This document shows positions 7,585 to 15,462 of a DNA stretch of 64,000 nt, one piece after another. Numbering within the stretch: position 1 is the first letter of the stretch; every line of letters begins with the position of its first letter. The DNA is taken from the NCBI RefSeq assembly GCF_003990045.1, contig NZ_RZGZ01000001.1:186001-250000 (forward strand). Reading direction: 5' to 3'. The position numbers and the translations under genes are program-made. Below the pieces are notes generated by a model. It ran no database searches and had not been told where the DNA came from. It saw only the letters and a list, made by a program, of their open reading frames with translations. The stretch is from Labedella endophytica (GTDB lineage: Bacteria > Actinomycetota > Actinomycetes > Actinomycetales > Microbacteriaceae).

Positions 7585-8810
7585 CGCGCGTCCTCCGTCG
7601 TGATGGGGACCGTGACGATCACGGTGAACGACTGCTTCTCCGGTCGCACCTCGAGAGTGCCGCCCGCGTCCGCCGCTCGCCGTGCGATGCCCTCGAGGCC
7701 CGAGCCACCGCCCGTCCCCGCGTCCGCCGGACGCTCGGCGCCCGCGTCGTTCGCGATCTCGAAACGCCAGGCCCCGCCCGTGCGTGTGAGGGACAGACGC
7801 GCCCACGCACCCCCTCCGTGCCGCAGCACGTTCGTCGTGGTCTCGCGGATCACGGGACCGAAGACGTCGCCGGGGGCGCTGTCGACGTCCGGGTCGGCGG
7901 TCCGCTCGGCGACGGTGCCGGCGGCGCGCAGCAGATCGACCGCGTTCGCGAGCTCCACGCTCAACGGCGCCGAGCGGAACCGGGTCGCGAGGTCGCGCGT
8001 GCCCTGACGTGCCTCGGCCACGCTCACGCGCGCCGCCTGCACCTGCTCGAGCGCGGCGGCCGGATCGGCGGCGAGCAGTCGTTCGGCCAGTTCCAGTTGC
8101 AGGGCGATCACCTGGAGGTGGTGGCCCTGCAGATCGTGCACGTCGGTGGCGACGCGCAGCCGCTCCTGGGTGGCGGCGAGCCGACCCTCCGAGGCCCGGG
8201 CCCGGTTCATCATGTCGAGCACGTCCCACCACCAGACCGAGATCACGGACATGAGCGGCAGCATGATCGAGAAGAAGCCGATGATGTAGAGGCTCGAGAC
8301 GTCCTCAGCCCGCAGGGTCGAGCGCGTGTCGATGAACCAGAGTGCGGCGATGACGACGATGCTGCCGACCGTGATGCGGCGACGTACGCCGGGCGGCCAG
8401 GTGAGGAGCACGATCGCGGCGATGAGCGGAACGGCGGCGAAGGTCCAGACCCCGCTCACGAGCAGGGCGACGACCCCGTACGCCGCGGAGGCGGCGATGG
8501 GCGCGATGGCGCGCCGCCTTCGCGAGGCCGCCGTCAGTTCGGCCGTGTTGCGGTAGTCGAGGAGGAGCGGGACGGTGGCCCCCACCCACACGAGCCCCCC
8601 GATGAAGACGGTGAGGGCCGCCTCGAGCCCGTCGCCGCGCTCGAGGAGCGCCGTCGCCCACACGAAGACGATCATGACCTCGAAGAAGACGATGCCGCCG
8701 AAGGTGTACCACCAGGTCGCCGTGACGCCGCGCGAGAGCCGGACGGCGGCGCGGGCGTTCGCGTCAGCGTCGGCCACGGCGTCATGCGCGGGCGCGGAGG
8801 AAGGGATCAC
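7581..8810 (-). CDS. DesK-type sensor histidine kinase
   Basis: A 409-residue membrane kinase. The first ~190 residues hold about five or six hydrophobic helices. The HisKA_3 dimerisation motif RLRVATDVHDLQGHHLQ contains the phosphorylated His, and the ATPase domain shows the N-box ETTTNVLRHGGG and G-box GSGLEGIARRAADAGG. The start is GTG 8808-8810; there is no Shine-Dalgarno, but TAGGAT lies six bases upstream. It phosphorylates the regulator encoded immediately downstream. The sensed signal is unknown; related systems sense membrane or envelope state. Confidence 0.88.
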   Translation of the reverse strand: MIPSSAPAHDAVADADANARAAVRLSRGVTATWWYTFGGIVFFEVMIVFVWATALLERGDGLEAALTVFIGGLVWVGATVPLLLDYRNTAELTAASRRRRAIAPIAASAAYGVVALLVSGVWTFAAVPLIAAIVLLTWPPGVRRRITVGSIVVIAALWFIDTRSTLRAEDVSSLYIIGFFSIMLPLMSVISVWWWDVLDMMNRARASEGRLAATQERLRVATDVHDLQGHHLQVIALQLELAERLLAADPAAALEQVQAARVSVAEARQGTRDLATRFRSAPLSVELANAVDLLRAAGTVAERTADPDVDSAPGDVFGPVIRETTTNVLRHGGGAWARLSLTRTGGAWRFEIANDAGAERPADAGTGGGSGLEGIARRAADAGGTLEVRPEKQSFTVIVTVPITTEDAR

Positions 8811-8816
8811 CCGCCC

Positions 8817-8822
8817 ATCCTA
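8817..8822 (-). promoter_or_regulatory. -10 element TAGGAT for a leaderless GTG start
   Basis: TAGGAT on the minus strand is six bases before the GTG of the kinase gene, with GGGCGG between. It puts the transcription start on or next to the GTG. Confidence 0.5.
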
Positions 8823-8826
8823 TGGA

Positions 8827-8842
8827 CGTGACAAAAGTCACG
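8827..8842. promoter_or_regulatory. CRP-like palindrome CGTGACAAAAGTCACG
   Basis: A perfect 16-base inverted repeat that contains GTGA-N6-TCAC, the core of CRP/GlxR-type sites. It lies directly upstream of the -10 of the kinase gene, centred about 25 bases from the start codon, where bound protein would contact the -35 region. It could equally be a site for the response regulator of this operon. Confidence 0.5.
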
Positions 8843-8977
8843 GATCGGTCGTGCGATGTGCCCGAGAACCGGTGACGGGACGGCACTTCTGCGCGAAGGT
8901 CGTCCGCGATGGACTGGTGTCATCACCGACGGACCGAACAGGTCCCGTCCGGACCACCGCCTCGACAGGAGCCCCTC

Positions 8978-9538
8978 ATGAACCTCATCGACACCTTCCA
9001 GGACCTCGTCGCCCAGGTCCCCGAGTTCCTCCAGCCTCTCATCGTCGTCCTCGCCGGAGCCGTTCCCTTCATCGAGGGGGAGGGGGCCACCACGATCGGC
9101 ATCATCGGCGGCATCCACCCGATCGTCGCCGCGATCGCGGCGATCATCGGCAACTTCGCGTGCGTCGCCCTCCTCGTGCTCCTCGGATCCGGTGCCCGCG
9201 ACGCTGTCGTGTCGCGTCGACGCGCCCAGCTCAAGGCCCGGGAGTCCGTCGTCGTCGGCGGAGGATCCGAGAGCGCCGTCGACCCGATCGACGCATCGGT
9301 GCCCGTCGAGGAGACGACCCCGCGGAAGGCGAAGTTCCAGCGCGCGTTCGAGCGCTACGGCGTCCCCGGCGTGAGCCTGCTCGGTCCGCTCCTGCTGCCC
9401 ACCCAGTTCACGGCGACGATGCTCGCCGCGGCCGGCGTCACCAAGGCGCGCATCCTCCTCTGGCAGGGCATCGCCATCGTCGCCTGGACGACGGCCTTCA
9501 CGATCCTCATCTCGAGCGTCGTCAACGCCGTCCACTGA
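8978..9538 (+). CDS. Small multidrug export-family membrane protein (PF06695-like)
   Basis: A 186-residue membrane protein. The ATG at 8978 has AGGAG six bases upstream; the longer frame has no such site. The N-terminal helix region includes VPFIEGEGATTIGIIGG, typical of the putative small multi-drug export family. A charged cytoplasmic stretch of about 50 residues follows (~75-125), then a second membrane half containing GVSLLGPLLLPTQFTATMLAAAGV. Transport function is only presumed for this family. It ends before a long hairpin shared with the convergent araA gene. Confidence 0.75.
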   Translation: MNLIDTFQDLVAQVPEFLQPLIVVLAGAVPFIEGEGATTIGIIGGIHPIVAAIAAIIGNFACVALLVLLGSGARDAVVSRRRAQLKARESVVVGGGSESAVDPIDASVPVEETTPRKAKFQRAFERYGVPGVSLLGPLLLPTQFTATMLAAAGVTKARILLWQGIAIVAWTTAFTILISSVVNAVH

Positions 9539-9575
9539 CGCTGTCCGCTTCCGCATCCCCCTCCAACGCGGAAGA

Positions 9576-9635
9576 TGCGTACGCAAATGCCTTCCGCGGG
9601 TGAAATCTCACCCGCGGAAGGCATTTGCGTACGCA
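9576..9635. terminator. Perfect 28-base inverted repeat between convergent genes
   Basis: The arms 9576-9603 and 9608-9635 are exact reverse complements, separated by AATC. Each outer end contains TGCGTACGCA, itself a palindrome, and the inner part contains CCGCGG. It lies between the ends of the export-family gene and araA, so it probably ends transcription from both sides. It is the longest perfect stem in the window. Confidence 0.65.
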
Positions 9636-9707
9636 AAACCCCGGGGTGGGAGAGCCAGGGAGAGCGGGCCGCGACGGGAGGGGGCAGAAGGCCGTCAGCG
9701 CGACGGC

Positions 9708-11222
9708 TCAGATGCCGTCGGCGAGGCGGTGGTAGACCGCGTTCCAGCGGACCTCCTGCTCGAAGGCGCGGAGCGTCGTGTCCTCGTCGATGATCAGGAG
9801 CTCGACGCCCGCGATGCGTGCGAAGTCCTCGAACGCCTCGATGCCCACGGCCGTGGACATCACCGTGTGGTGCGCCGCTCCCGCGGTGAGCCACGCAGCG
9901 GCCGAGGTCGCGAAGTCGGGGCGCGGCGTCCACACGGCGCGGCCGACGGGCAGGTTCGGGAGGGGCGCGCGCGGCTCGACCACGTCGACGACGTTCGCCG
10001 TGAGGCGGAAGCGGTCGCGCACGTCGGAGAGGGCCACGACCACGGCGGTCCCAGGGTCGGCCGTGAAGACGAGGCGTACCGGGTCGTCCTTGCCTCCGAT
10101 GCCGAGCGGGTGCACCTCGAGCGTCGGCTTCGCGGTCGTGAGCGACGGGCTCACCTCGAGCATGTGGGCGCCGAGGATCGTCTCCGCACCGTCGACGAGG
10201 TCGTAGGTGTAGTCCTCCATGAGGCTCGCGCCGCCCGGGAGCCCCGCGCCCATGACGTTCGCGACGCGCACGAGGACGGCGGTCTTCCAGTCGCCCTCCG
10301 CGCCGAAGCCGTAGCCCTCGGCCATGAGGCGCTGCACCGCGAGGCCCGGCAGCTGCTTGAGGGTGCCGAGGTCCTCGAAGCTCGTCGTGAACGCGGCGAA
10401 ACCGCCCTCCTCGAGGAAGCTGCGCAGGCCGATCTCGATGGCCGCTCCGTCACGGAGGGACTGGTGGCGCTCGCCGCCGCGCCGCAGCTCGGGGGTCACG
10501 TCGTAGAGCTCCTCGTACTCGGCCACGAGGGCGTCGATCGCCTCGTCGGTCGCCGCCTCCACGGCCGCCGCGAGCTCGTTGACCGACCACGTGTTGACCT
10601 GCACGCCGAAGCGGTGCTCCGCCTCGGTCTTGTCACCCTCGGTCACGGCGACGTAGCGCATGTTGTCGCCGAAGCGCGCGAGCTTCATGTTCTGCGAGGC
10701 GTGCCAGCCGGCGGCCGCGCGCGCCCACGTCGCGATGTCCGCGGTCACGCGCGGGTTCGTCGCGTGTCCGACGACGGTCTTGCGGGCCACGCCGAGGCGC
10801 GTCTGGATGTAGCCGAACTCGCGGTCGCCGTGCGCGGCCTGGTTGAGGTTCATGAAGTCGAAGTCGATGTCGGCGTATGGCAGCTCGACGTTCGCCTGCG
10901 TGTGGAAGTGGAGCAGCGGCTTCCGCAGCGCGTCGAGCCCCGCGATCCACATCTTGGCGGGGCTGAACGTGTGCATCCACGTGATGAGGCCGATGACGTT
11001 GTCGTCGCTGTTCGCGTCGAGCATCGCGCGGCGGATCGACGCGGAATCCGTGAGCACGGGCTTCCACACGATGCGCACGGGGATGTCGCTGTCGCCGAGC
11101 GTCGCGGCGATCTGCTGGGACTGATCCGCGACCTGGCGGAGGGTCTCCTCGCCGTAGAGTCCCTGGCTCCCGGTGAGGAACCAGATCTCGAGGGCGTCGA
11201 ACGAGGTGGTGAGGGACGGCAT
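9708..11222 (-). CDS. araA: L-arabinose isomerase
   Basis: A 504-residue cytosolic isomerase converting L-arabinose to L-ribulose with a divalent metal, the usual family length. Recognisable segments include [14 protein letters not shown] near the N-terminus, [16 protein letters not shown] near residue 80, [20 protein letters not shown], the FGDNMR region, [16 protein letters not shown] and [10 protein letters not shown]. It is the last gene of the araD-araB-araA operon, 63 bases after araB. Confidence 0.96.
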   Translation of the reverse strand: MPSLTTSFDALEIWFLTGSQGLYGEETLRQVADQSQQIAATLGDSDIPVRIVWKPVLTDSASIRRAMLDANSDDNVIGLITWMHTFSPAKMWIAGLDALRKPLLHFHTQANVELPYADIDFDFMNLNQAAHGDREFGYIQTRLGVARKTVVGHATNPRVTADIATWARAAAGWHASQNMKLARFGDNMRYVAVTEGDKTEAEHRFGVQVNTWSVNELAAAVEAATDEAIDALVAEYEELYDVTPELRRGGERHQSLRDGAAIEIGLRSFLEEGGFAAFTTSFEDLGTLKQLPGLAVQRLMAEGYGFGAEGDWKTAVLVRVANVMGAGLPGGASLMEDYTYDLVDGAETILGAHMLEVSPSLTTAKPTLEVHPLGIGGKDDPVRLVFTADPGTAVVVALSDVRDRFRLTANVVDVVEPRAPLPNLPVGRAVWTPRPDFATSAAAWLTAGAAHHTVMSTAVGIEAFEDFARIAGVELLIIDEDTTLRAFEQEVRWNAVYHRLADGI

Positions 11223-11285
11223 GGCGTGAGTCCTGTCTGTCGAGGTGCGTCGGGCGGCGGCGCCCGACGGAAGAGGGGAAAGGGG

Positions 11286-12899
11286 TCAGAGTGCGGTGGC
11301 GGCAGCGCGCATCATCGCGAGTCCCGCCTCGTACCGGGTGAGGTAGGAGGCGAAACCGGCCACGTCGGACGCGTCCGGTTCGGCCGTGTCGACGACGCCG
11401 CCCGCGAACACCGCATCGCGGAGGTAGTCGCCGAGCGAGACGCCGGTCGGCGCGACCCGAAGGTACGCGGCGAGCACCGCGATGCCCCACGGTCCGCCTT
11501 CCGACGCGGTGCGCGTCACGGCCACCGGCGCGTCGAGGGCGGCGGCGAGGAAGCGCTGAGCGACGCCCGCGGTGCGGAACAGGCCTCCGTGCGCGAACAT
11601 CGTGTCGAGCGCGACACCCTCCTCGTCGAGCACGCGCATGCCGAGCGCGAGGGTCCCGAAGACCCCGTACACCTGCGCCCGCATGAAGTTCGCGAGCGTG
11701 AAGCGGCTGTCCGGGGTGCGGACGACGGCCGGTCGGCCCTCGTCGAGACCGGCGATCGGCTCGCCCGAGAGCTGGTTGTAGGCGAGCAGGCCGCCGCCGT
11801 CGGCGTCGCCGTCGAGGGCCTCCCGGAAGAGGGCCTCGAACGCGGTGTCGGCGTCGACCGGCGTGCCCGCGGCATCGGAGAAGCGTCGGAAGAGCCCGAC
11901 CCACGCGGCGAGCTCGCTCGCGCCGTTGTTGCAGTGCACCATCGCGACGGGGTCGCCCGCGGGGGTCGTGACCACGTCGAGCTCGTCGTGTGCGCGGGCG
12001 AGCGGGCGCTCGAGCACGACCATCGCGAAGATGCTCGTGCCGGCGCTCACGTTGCCGGTGCGCGGCGTGACGGCGTTCGTCGCGACCATGCCCGTTCCGG
12101 CGTCGCCCTCCGGCGGGCAGAGCGGGATTCCGGGAAGGAGCCCGCCCGTCGGGTCGAGCAGCGCCGCGCCCTCGGGGGTCAGCGAACCGGCGGGCCGACC
12201 GGCCACGAGCACCCGCGGCAGGACGTCGCGCAGGTGCAGGTCGGGGGCCTCGCTCGACTCGATCCGGTCGTAGCGCGCGACCATGCTCTCGTCGTAGTCG
12301 CTCGTGGCCGGATCGATCGGGAACATACCGGACGCGTCGCCGACGCCGAGCACCTTCTCGCCGGTGAGGCGCCAGTGCACGTAACCCGCGAGGGTCGTGA
12401 CGAAACGGATCTCGGGCACGTGCGGCTCGTGGTCGAGCACGGCCTGGTGCAGGTGCGCGATCGACCAGCGCAGCGGGATGTTGACGCCGAAGAGCACGGA
12501 GAGCTCGTCGGCCGCGCGGCCGGTGGTCGTGTTGCGCCAGGTGCGGAACGGGACGAGGAGATCGTCCTTCGCGTCGAATGCGAGGTAGCCGTGCATCATC
12601 GCGGAGATGCCGATGGCCCCGACGGTCTCGAGCCGCACGCCGTAGCGGTGGTCGACGTCGGCGACGAGATCGGCGTAGGCGGCCTGGAGGCCGGTCCACG
12701 CGTCGTCGAGGGAGTAGGTCCATACGCGGTCGACGAACGCGTTCTCCCAGTCGTGGCTGCCCGTCGCGATCGCGGCGGCGGGGTCGTCGTCGGCGATGAG
12801 GCACGCCTTGATCCGGGTGGATCCGAGCTCGATGCCGAGGGAGGTGCGTCCCTCGAGGATGGCGTCGCGGAGGGACGACACGGGCGTCGCGGCGGTCAT
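11286..12899 (-). CDS. araB: L-ribulokinase (FGGY family)
   Basis: A 537-residue sugar kinase that phosphorylates L-ribulose. The N-terminal LGIELGSTRIKACLI is the FGGY phosphate-1 motif; later GNVSAGTSIFAMVV and the C-terminal MFAHGGLFRTAGVAQRFLA with EGGPWGIAVLAAYL fit the second half of the family. The ATG at 12899 overlaps the araD stop by four bases; the longer frame to 13031 would run far into araD. Position between araD and araA makes ribulose the likely substrate rather than xylulose. Confidence 0.92.
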   Translation of the reverse strand: MTAATPVSSLRDAILEGRTSLGIELGSTRIKACLIADDDPAAAIATGSHDWENAFVDRVWTYSLDDAWTGLQAAYADLVADVDHRYGVRLETVGAIGISAMMHGYLAFDAKDDLLVPFRTWRNTTTGRAADELSVLFGVNIPLRWSIAHLHQAVLDHEPHVPEIRFVTTLAGYVHWRLTGEKVLGVGDASGMFPIDPATSDYDESMVARYDRIESSEAPDLHLRDVLPRVLVAGRPAGSLTPEGAALLDPTGGLLPGIPLCPPEGDAGTGMVATNAVTPRTGNVSAGTSIFAMVVLERPLARAHDELDVVTTPAGDPVAMVHCNNGASELAAWVGLFRRFSDAAGTPVDADTAFEALFREALDGDADGGGLLAYNQLSGEPIAGLDEGRPAVVRTPDSRFTLANFMRAQVYGVFGTLALGMRVLDEEGVALDTMFAHGGLFRTAGVAQRFLAAALDAPVAVTRTASEGGPWGIAVLAAYLRVAPTGVSLGDYLRDAVFAGGVVDTAEPDASDVAGFASYLTRYEAGLAMMRAAATAL

Positions 12900-13672
12900 C
12901 GTCGCTCGTCCGATGCCTGGCCGTACACGTTCTGGTACCGGTTGAAGAGGCTGTCGATCTTCTCCTGCGGGATCGGCACGAGGGGGCCGGCTTCGCGGGC
13001 GATGTGCACCGTGCGGGCGGCGTCCTCGCACATCACGGCGGCCTTCACGGCGTCGGCGGCGTCGACGCCGATCGTGAAGGGGCCGTGGTTCTGCATCAGC
13101 ACGGCGCGGGAGCGGTGCCCCGTGAGGGTCTCGACGATGCCGCGACCGATCGAGTCGTCACCGATGATGGCGAACGGTCCGATCGGGATCGGGCCGCCGA
13201 ATTCGTCGGCCATCCCGGTGATGACGCACGGGATCTCCTCCGCGCGCGCCGCCCACGCGACGGCGTAGGTGGAATGCGTGTGCACGACGCCGCCGACGTC
13301 CGGCATGTTCCGGTACACGTAGGCGTGCGCCGCGGTGTCGCTCGAGGGGCTGCGGTCGCTGCCGGGGGTGCCCGGTACGACAGTTCCGTCGAGGGTGCAG
13401 ACGATCATGTTCACCGGGGAGAGGTCGTCGTACGCGACGCCCGAGGGCTTGATCACGAAGAGGTCGGCCCCGGGCACGCGACCTGAGACGTTGCCGCCGG
13501 TCCAGACGACGAGGCCGTAGCGCACGAGTTCGCCGTGGAGTCGGGCGACGTCGGCGCGGACGCGGTCCACCGCCTCGGCGATCTCGGGGGCGAACGGCTG
13601 GGTGGTGTCCGAGGCATCCGCGTCGTGCGGGGATGTCGTCTCCGGCGGCGCTGCCGGGAGGGGGCTGCTCAT
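12896..13672 (-). CDS. araD: L-ribulose-5-phosphate 4-epimerase
   Basis: A 258-residue class II aldolase-fold epimerase giving D-xylulose 5-phosphate, which enters the pentose phosphate pathway. Visible motifs: WTGGNVSGR, the phosphate-binding KPSGVAYDDLSP, SSDTAAHAYVY, the metal-site HTHS near residue 136, and QNHGPF. The first ~25 residues are a Pro/Ser/Thr-rich extension not usual in the family. GGAG lies five bases before the ATG. It is the first gene of the ara operon, with a perfect palindrome about 46 bases upstream. Confidence 0.94.
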   Translation of the reverse strand: MSSPLPAAPPETTSPHDADASDTTQPFAPEIAEAVDRVRADVARLHGELVRYGLVVWTGGNVSGRVPGADLFVIKPSGVAYDDLSPVNMIVCTLDGTVVPGTPGSDRSPSSDTAAHAYVYRNMPDVGGVVHTHSTYAVAWAARAEEIPCVITGMADEFGGPIPIGPFAIIGDDSIGRGIVETLTGHRSRAVLMQNHGPFTIGVDAADAVKAAVMCEDAARTVHIAREAGPLVPIPQEKIDSLFNRYQNVYGQASDERR

Positions 13673-13717
13673 CGCTTCTCCATCGAGGTCGGGGGCCGGC
13701 TCGGCCGGCCCGTTGTC

Positions 13718-13733
13718 ATGTTACCGGTAACAT
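13718..13733. promoter_or_regulatory. Operator palindrome ATGTTACCGGTAACAT of the ara operon
   Basis: A perfect 16-base palindrome with a central CG, the usual form of LacI-family operators. It lies 46 bases upstream of the araD start. The LacI-type gene just upstream is the obvious candidate to bind it, with arabinose or a derivative as inducer. Confidence 0.75.
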
Positions 13734-13813
13734 CCTGTGCTCGCCAGTGTCTGACGCGGACACGGGACGCCCCGTCGCCCCGTCCTGCGACGCCCGTGTA
13801 TCCCGCCCGGCAA

Positions 13814-13874
13814 CGAGGGCGCCACTTCGGCTCGAGGGCTCCACGCGTAGGTGGCGCCCTCCCTCGGGAGTAGC
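13814..13874. repeat. Copy 1 of an inverted pair flanking the lacI-type gene
   Basis: CGAGGGCGCCACTTCGG (13814-13830) and TGGCGCCCTCCCTCGGGAGTAGC (13852-13874) recur in reverse orientation at 15146-15207, on the other side of the regulator gene. Within this copy GAGGGCGCCA and TGGCGCCCTC also face each other as a hairpin, which could end transcription of the regulator gene just upstream of the ara promoter. Confidence 0.55.
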
Positions 13875-13931
13875 ACTCTCGCGGGGGTCGCGGGCGGCGA
13901 GGTCATGGGCGGCGACGACATGGGCGAGAAG

Positions 13932-15098
13932 TCACGGTGCGGGCGGGGCGGTGGAGGCGCGCACGACGAGGCGCGGCGGCGACGGGGACGGGGCGGACTC
14001 GCCGAGCACGTCGGCCACCGCGCGCCGGGCCTCGCCGGCCACGTCGACGCGCACCGTGGTGAGGGCCGGCGTATAGAACGGGGCGTCGGGGTTGTCGTCG
14101 AAGCCGGTGATCGAGACGCTCCCCGGAACGTCGACACCCCGGGCGGTGAGCCCCGCGATGAGACCGAGCGCCATCTGATCGTTCGCGACGACGATCGCCG
14201 TCGGCGCCGATCCCTCCGCGAGCCGGGCCGCGACCTCGGCGGCGAGGGCGTGGCCCGAGGCGGCCGTCCAGTCGCCGCGCCAGCGATCGGTGAGAGTGAC
14301 GTCGGCCGGAGTGACGTCGGCGCGGGCTGCGTCGGCCCCAGCGAGGTCGGCCCCAGTGGCGTCCCCGGTGATGTCAGCCACCGTGACATCGGCTCGGGCG
14401 ACACCGGCTCGGGCGACACCGACTCGGGCGACACCGACTCGGTCGACGTCAGCCACCGTGACATCGGCTCGGTCGACACCGGCTCGGGCGACGGCGTCCT
14501 CGATGCCGGCGGTGCGCGCCGTGGCCTCGAACCAGTCCGACGGGCCGGCGACCTCGGCGAGACGCCGGTGGCCCTGCTCCACGAGATGGGTCACCGCGAG
14601 TCCCGCTCCCTCCGCCTGCCGACCGCCGGTCTCCTCGTGCAGAGAGACCACGGGCACCCCGACTCCCGCGTCGTCGAGGGCGGCGCGGGTCCCGGCATGG
14701 GGCGCGACGAGTACGATCCCGTCCACCCCCTGGGCGAGGAGGTGGCGCACGGCGGCCTCGAAGGACGGCTCGTCGTCCGCGTTCGCGTAGGCGGTGGCGA
14801 TCCAGCGGCCGCGCTCGCGGGAGGCCGCCTCGAGGGCGGCGATGCCCGCGGACGGACCGTAGAGGGCGGTGTCGGACGCGACGACGCCGACGGTGCGCGT
14901 GCGGCTCGTGCCGAGCGCGCGGGCGGCGTTGTTCATGCGGTAGTCGAGGTCGGCGACCGCCGCGAGCACGCGCTGACGTGTGTCGTCGCGGATGCCGGGA
15001 TAGTCGTTGAGCACGCGCGAGACGGTCTGTGTGGAGACGCCCGCGTGCAGGGCGACGTCGCGCACGCCCACCCGCCGCTTCGCTCCGTCGTCGCTCAT
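13932..15098 (-). CDS. LacI-family regulator with pentapeptide-like insertion, probable arabinose repressor
   Basis: A 388-residue regulator, about 50 longer than usual. N-terminal helix-turn-helix at residues 13-32 (VRDVALHAGVSTQTVSRVL) with the hinge region near 55-65, then a periplasmic-binding-protein-like effector domain (VVASDTALYGPSAGI, ANADDEPSFEAAV, VANDQMALGLIAGL, GFDDNPDAPFYTP). Residues ~204-268 break this domain with a run of five-residue units of the type RADVT, VADVD, RVGVA, RAGVA and GADLA; normal sequence resumes at TDRWRGDWTAASG. TACGCT lies seven bases before the ATG (leaderless). Its position upstream of araD and the palindrome there suggest it controls arabinose use; direct evidence is absent. 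Confidence 0.85.
   Translation of the reverse strand: MSDDGAKRRVGVRDVALHAGVSTQTVSRVLNDYPGIRDDTRQRVLAAVADLDYRMNNAARALGTSRTRTVGVVASDTALYGPSAGIAALEAASRERGRWIATAYANADDEPSFEAAVRHLLAQGVDGIVLVAPHAGTRAALDDAGVGVPVVSLHEETGGRQAEGAGLAVTHLVEQGHRRLAEVAGPSDWFEATARTAGIEDAVARAGVDRADVTVADVDRVGVARVGVARAGVARADVTVADITGDATGADLAGADAARADVTPADVTLTDRWRGDWTAASGHALAAEVAARLAEGSAPTAIVVANDQMALGLIAGLTARGVDVPGSVSITGFDDNPDAPFYTPALTTVRVDVAGEARRAVADVLGESAPSPSPPRLVVRASTAPPAP
14295..14489 (-). repeat. In-frame 15-base tandem repeat coding a pentapeptide-like block
   Basis: About thirteen imperfect units of 15 bases code for residues 204-268 of the LacI-type protein. Units such as RVGVA, RVGVA, RAGVA and RADVT are near-identical neighbours, which suggests growth by unit duplication. 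Frame is kept throughout because each unit is five codons; one four-residue unit (GDAT) interrupts the register. Confidence 0.75.
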
Positions 15099-15105
15099 CC
15101 CGCTC

Positions 15106-15111
15106 AGCGTA
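15106..15111 (-). promoter_or_regulatory. -10 element TACGCT of the lacI-type gene
   Basis: TACGCT is seven bases from the ATG at 15098; no ribosome site is visible. Confidence 0.4.
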
Positions 15112-15145
15112 CTGCGCCGCGCCCTCCCCTTCCCCGCCCGAAAGG

Positions 15146-15207
15146 GCTACTCCCGAGCGAGGGCGCCAGCTGGGAGTGGCGCCCTCGATACCGAAGTGGC
15201 GCCCTCG
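15146..15207. repeat. Copy 2 of the inverted pair flanking the lacI-type gene
   Basis: GCTACTCCCGAGCGAGGGCG (with CCA after it, to 15168) matches the reverse complement of 13852-13874 with one substitution, and CCGAAGTGGCGCCCTCG (15191-15207) matches the reverse complement of 13814-13830. Between them lies a further TGGCGCCCTCG. The element is in the upstream region of the regulator gene. Confidence 0.55.
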
Positions 15208-15462
15208 GTCAGCTCCGTCGCTCGACACCGCGCCTCTGACTGCCGGGGCGCGATCCGTGCCCGCAGGTTCAGCCGGAGTCGGTCCAGGGGTGCCACCGTG
15301 GGTCGTGTCCGATCTCCGGAGCCGGTCAGGCCGCGTTCCCTGAACCTGTCGAATAGTGCCATCTCGCCCGCAACCCGTCGTCCACAGGTGGGTATCCAGC
15401 GAGTAACTGACTCCTTTTCCGGATACCGTCCGAATGTCGGTGGTGTCGTGTTCACTAGACAT
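15208..15462. other. Non-coding interval before the 13E12 gene
   Basis: Together with the repeat before it, this is part of a 364-base gap between the divergent regulator and HNH genes. I see no convincing open frame on either strand and no clear hairpin. TTCACT lies six bases before the ATG at 15463 but is a poor -10; the promoter of the HNH gene is not resolved. Confidence 0.4.

Noticed and set aside
7374-8831. Plus-strand frame opposite the two-component genes
   Set aside because: Antisense shadow of a kinase and a regulator with intact motifs on the other strand.
9600-13268. A very long plus-strand open frame (over 1200 codons) opposite the arabinose genes
   Set aside because: It is antisense to three clear enzyme genes, has Arg/Glu/Gly/Val-biased composition typical of a complementary frame in GC-rich DNA, and shows no domain.
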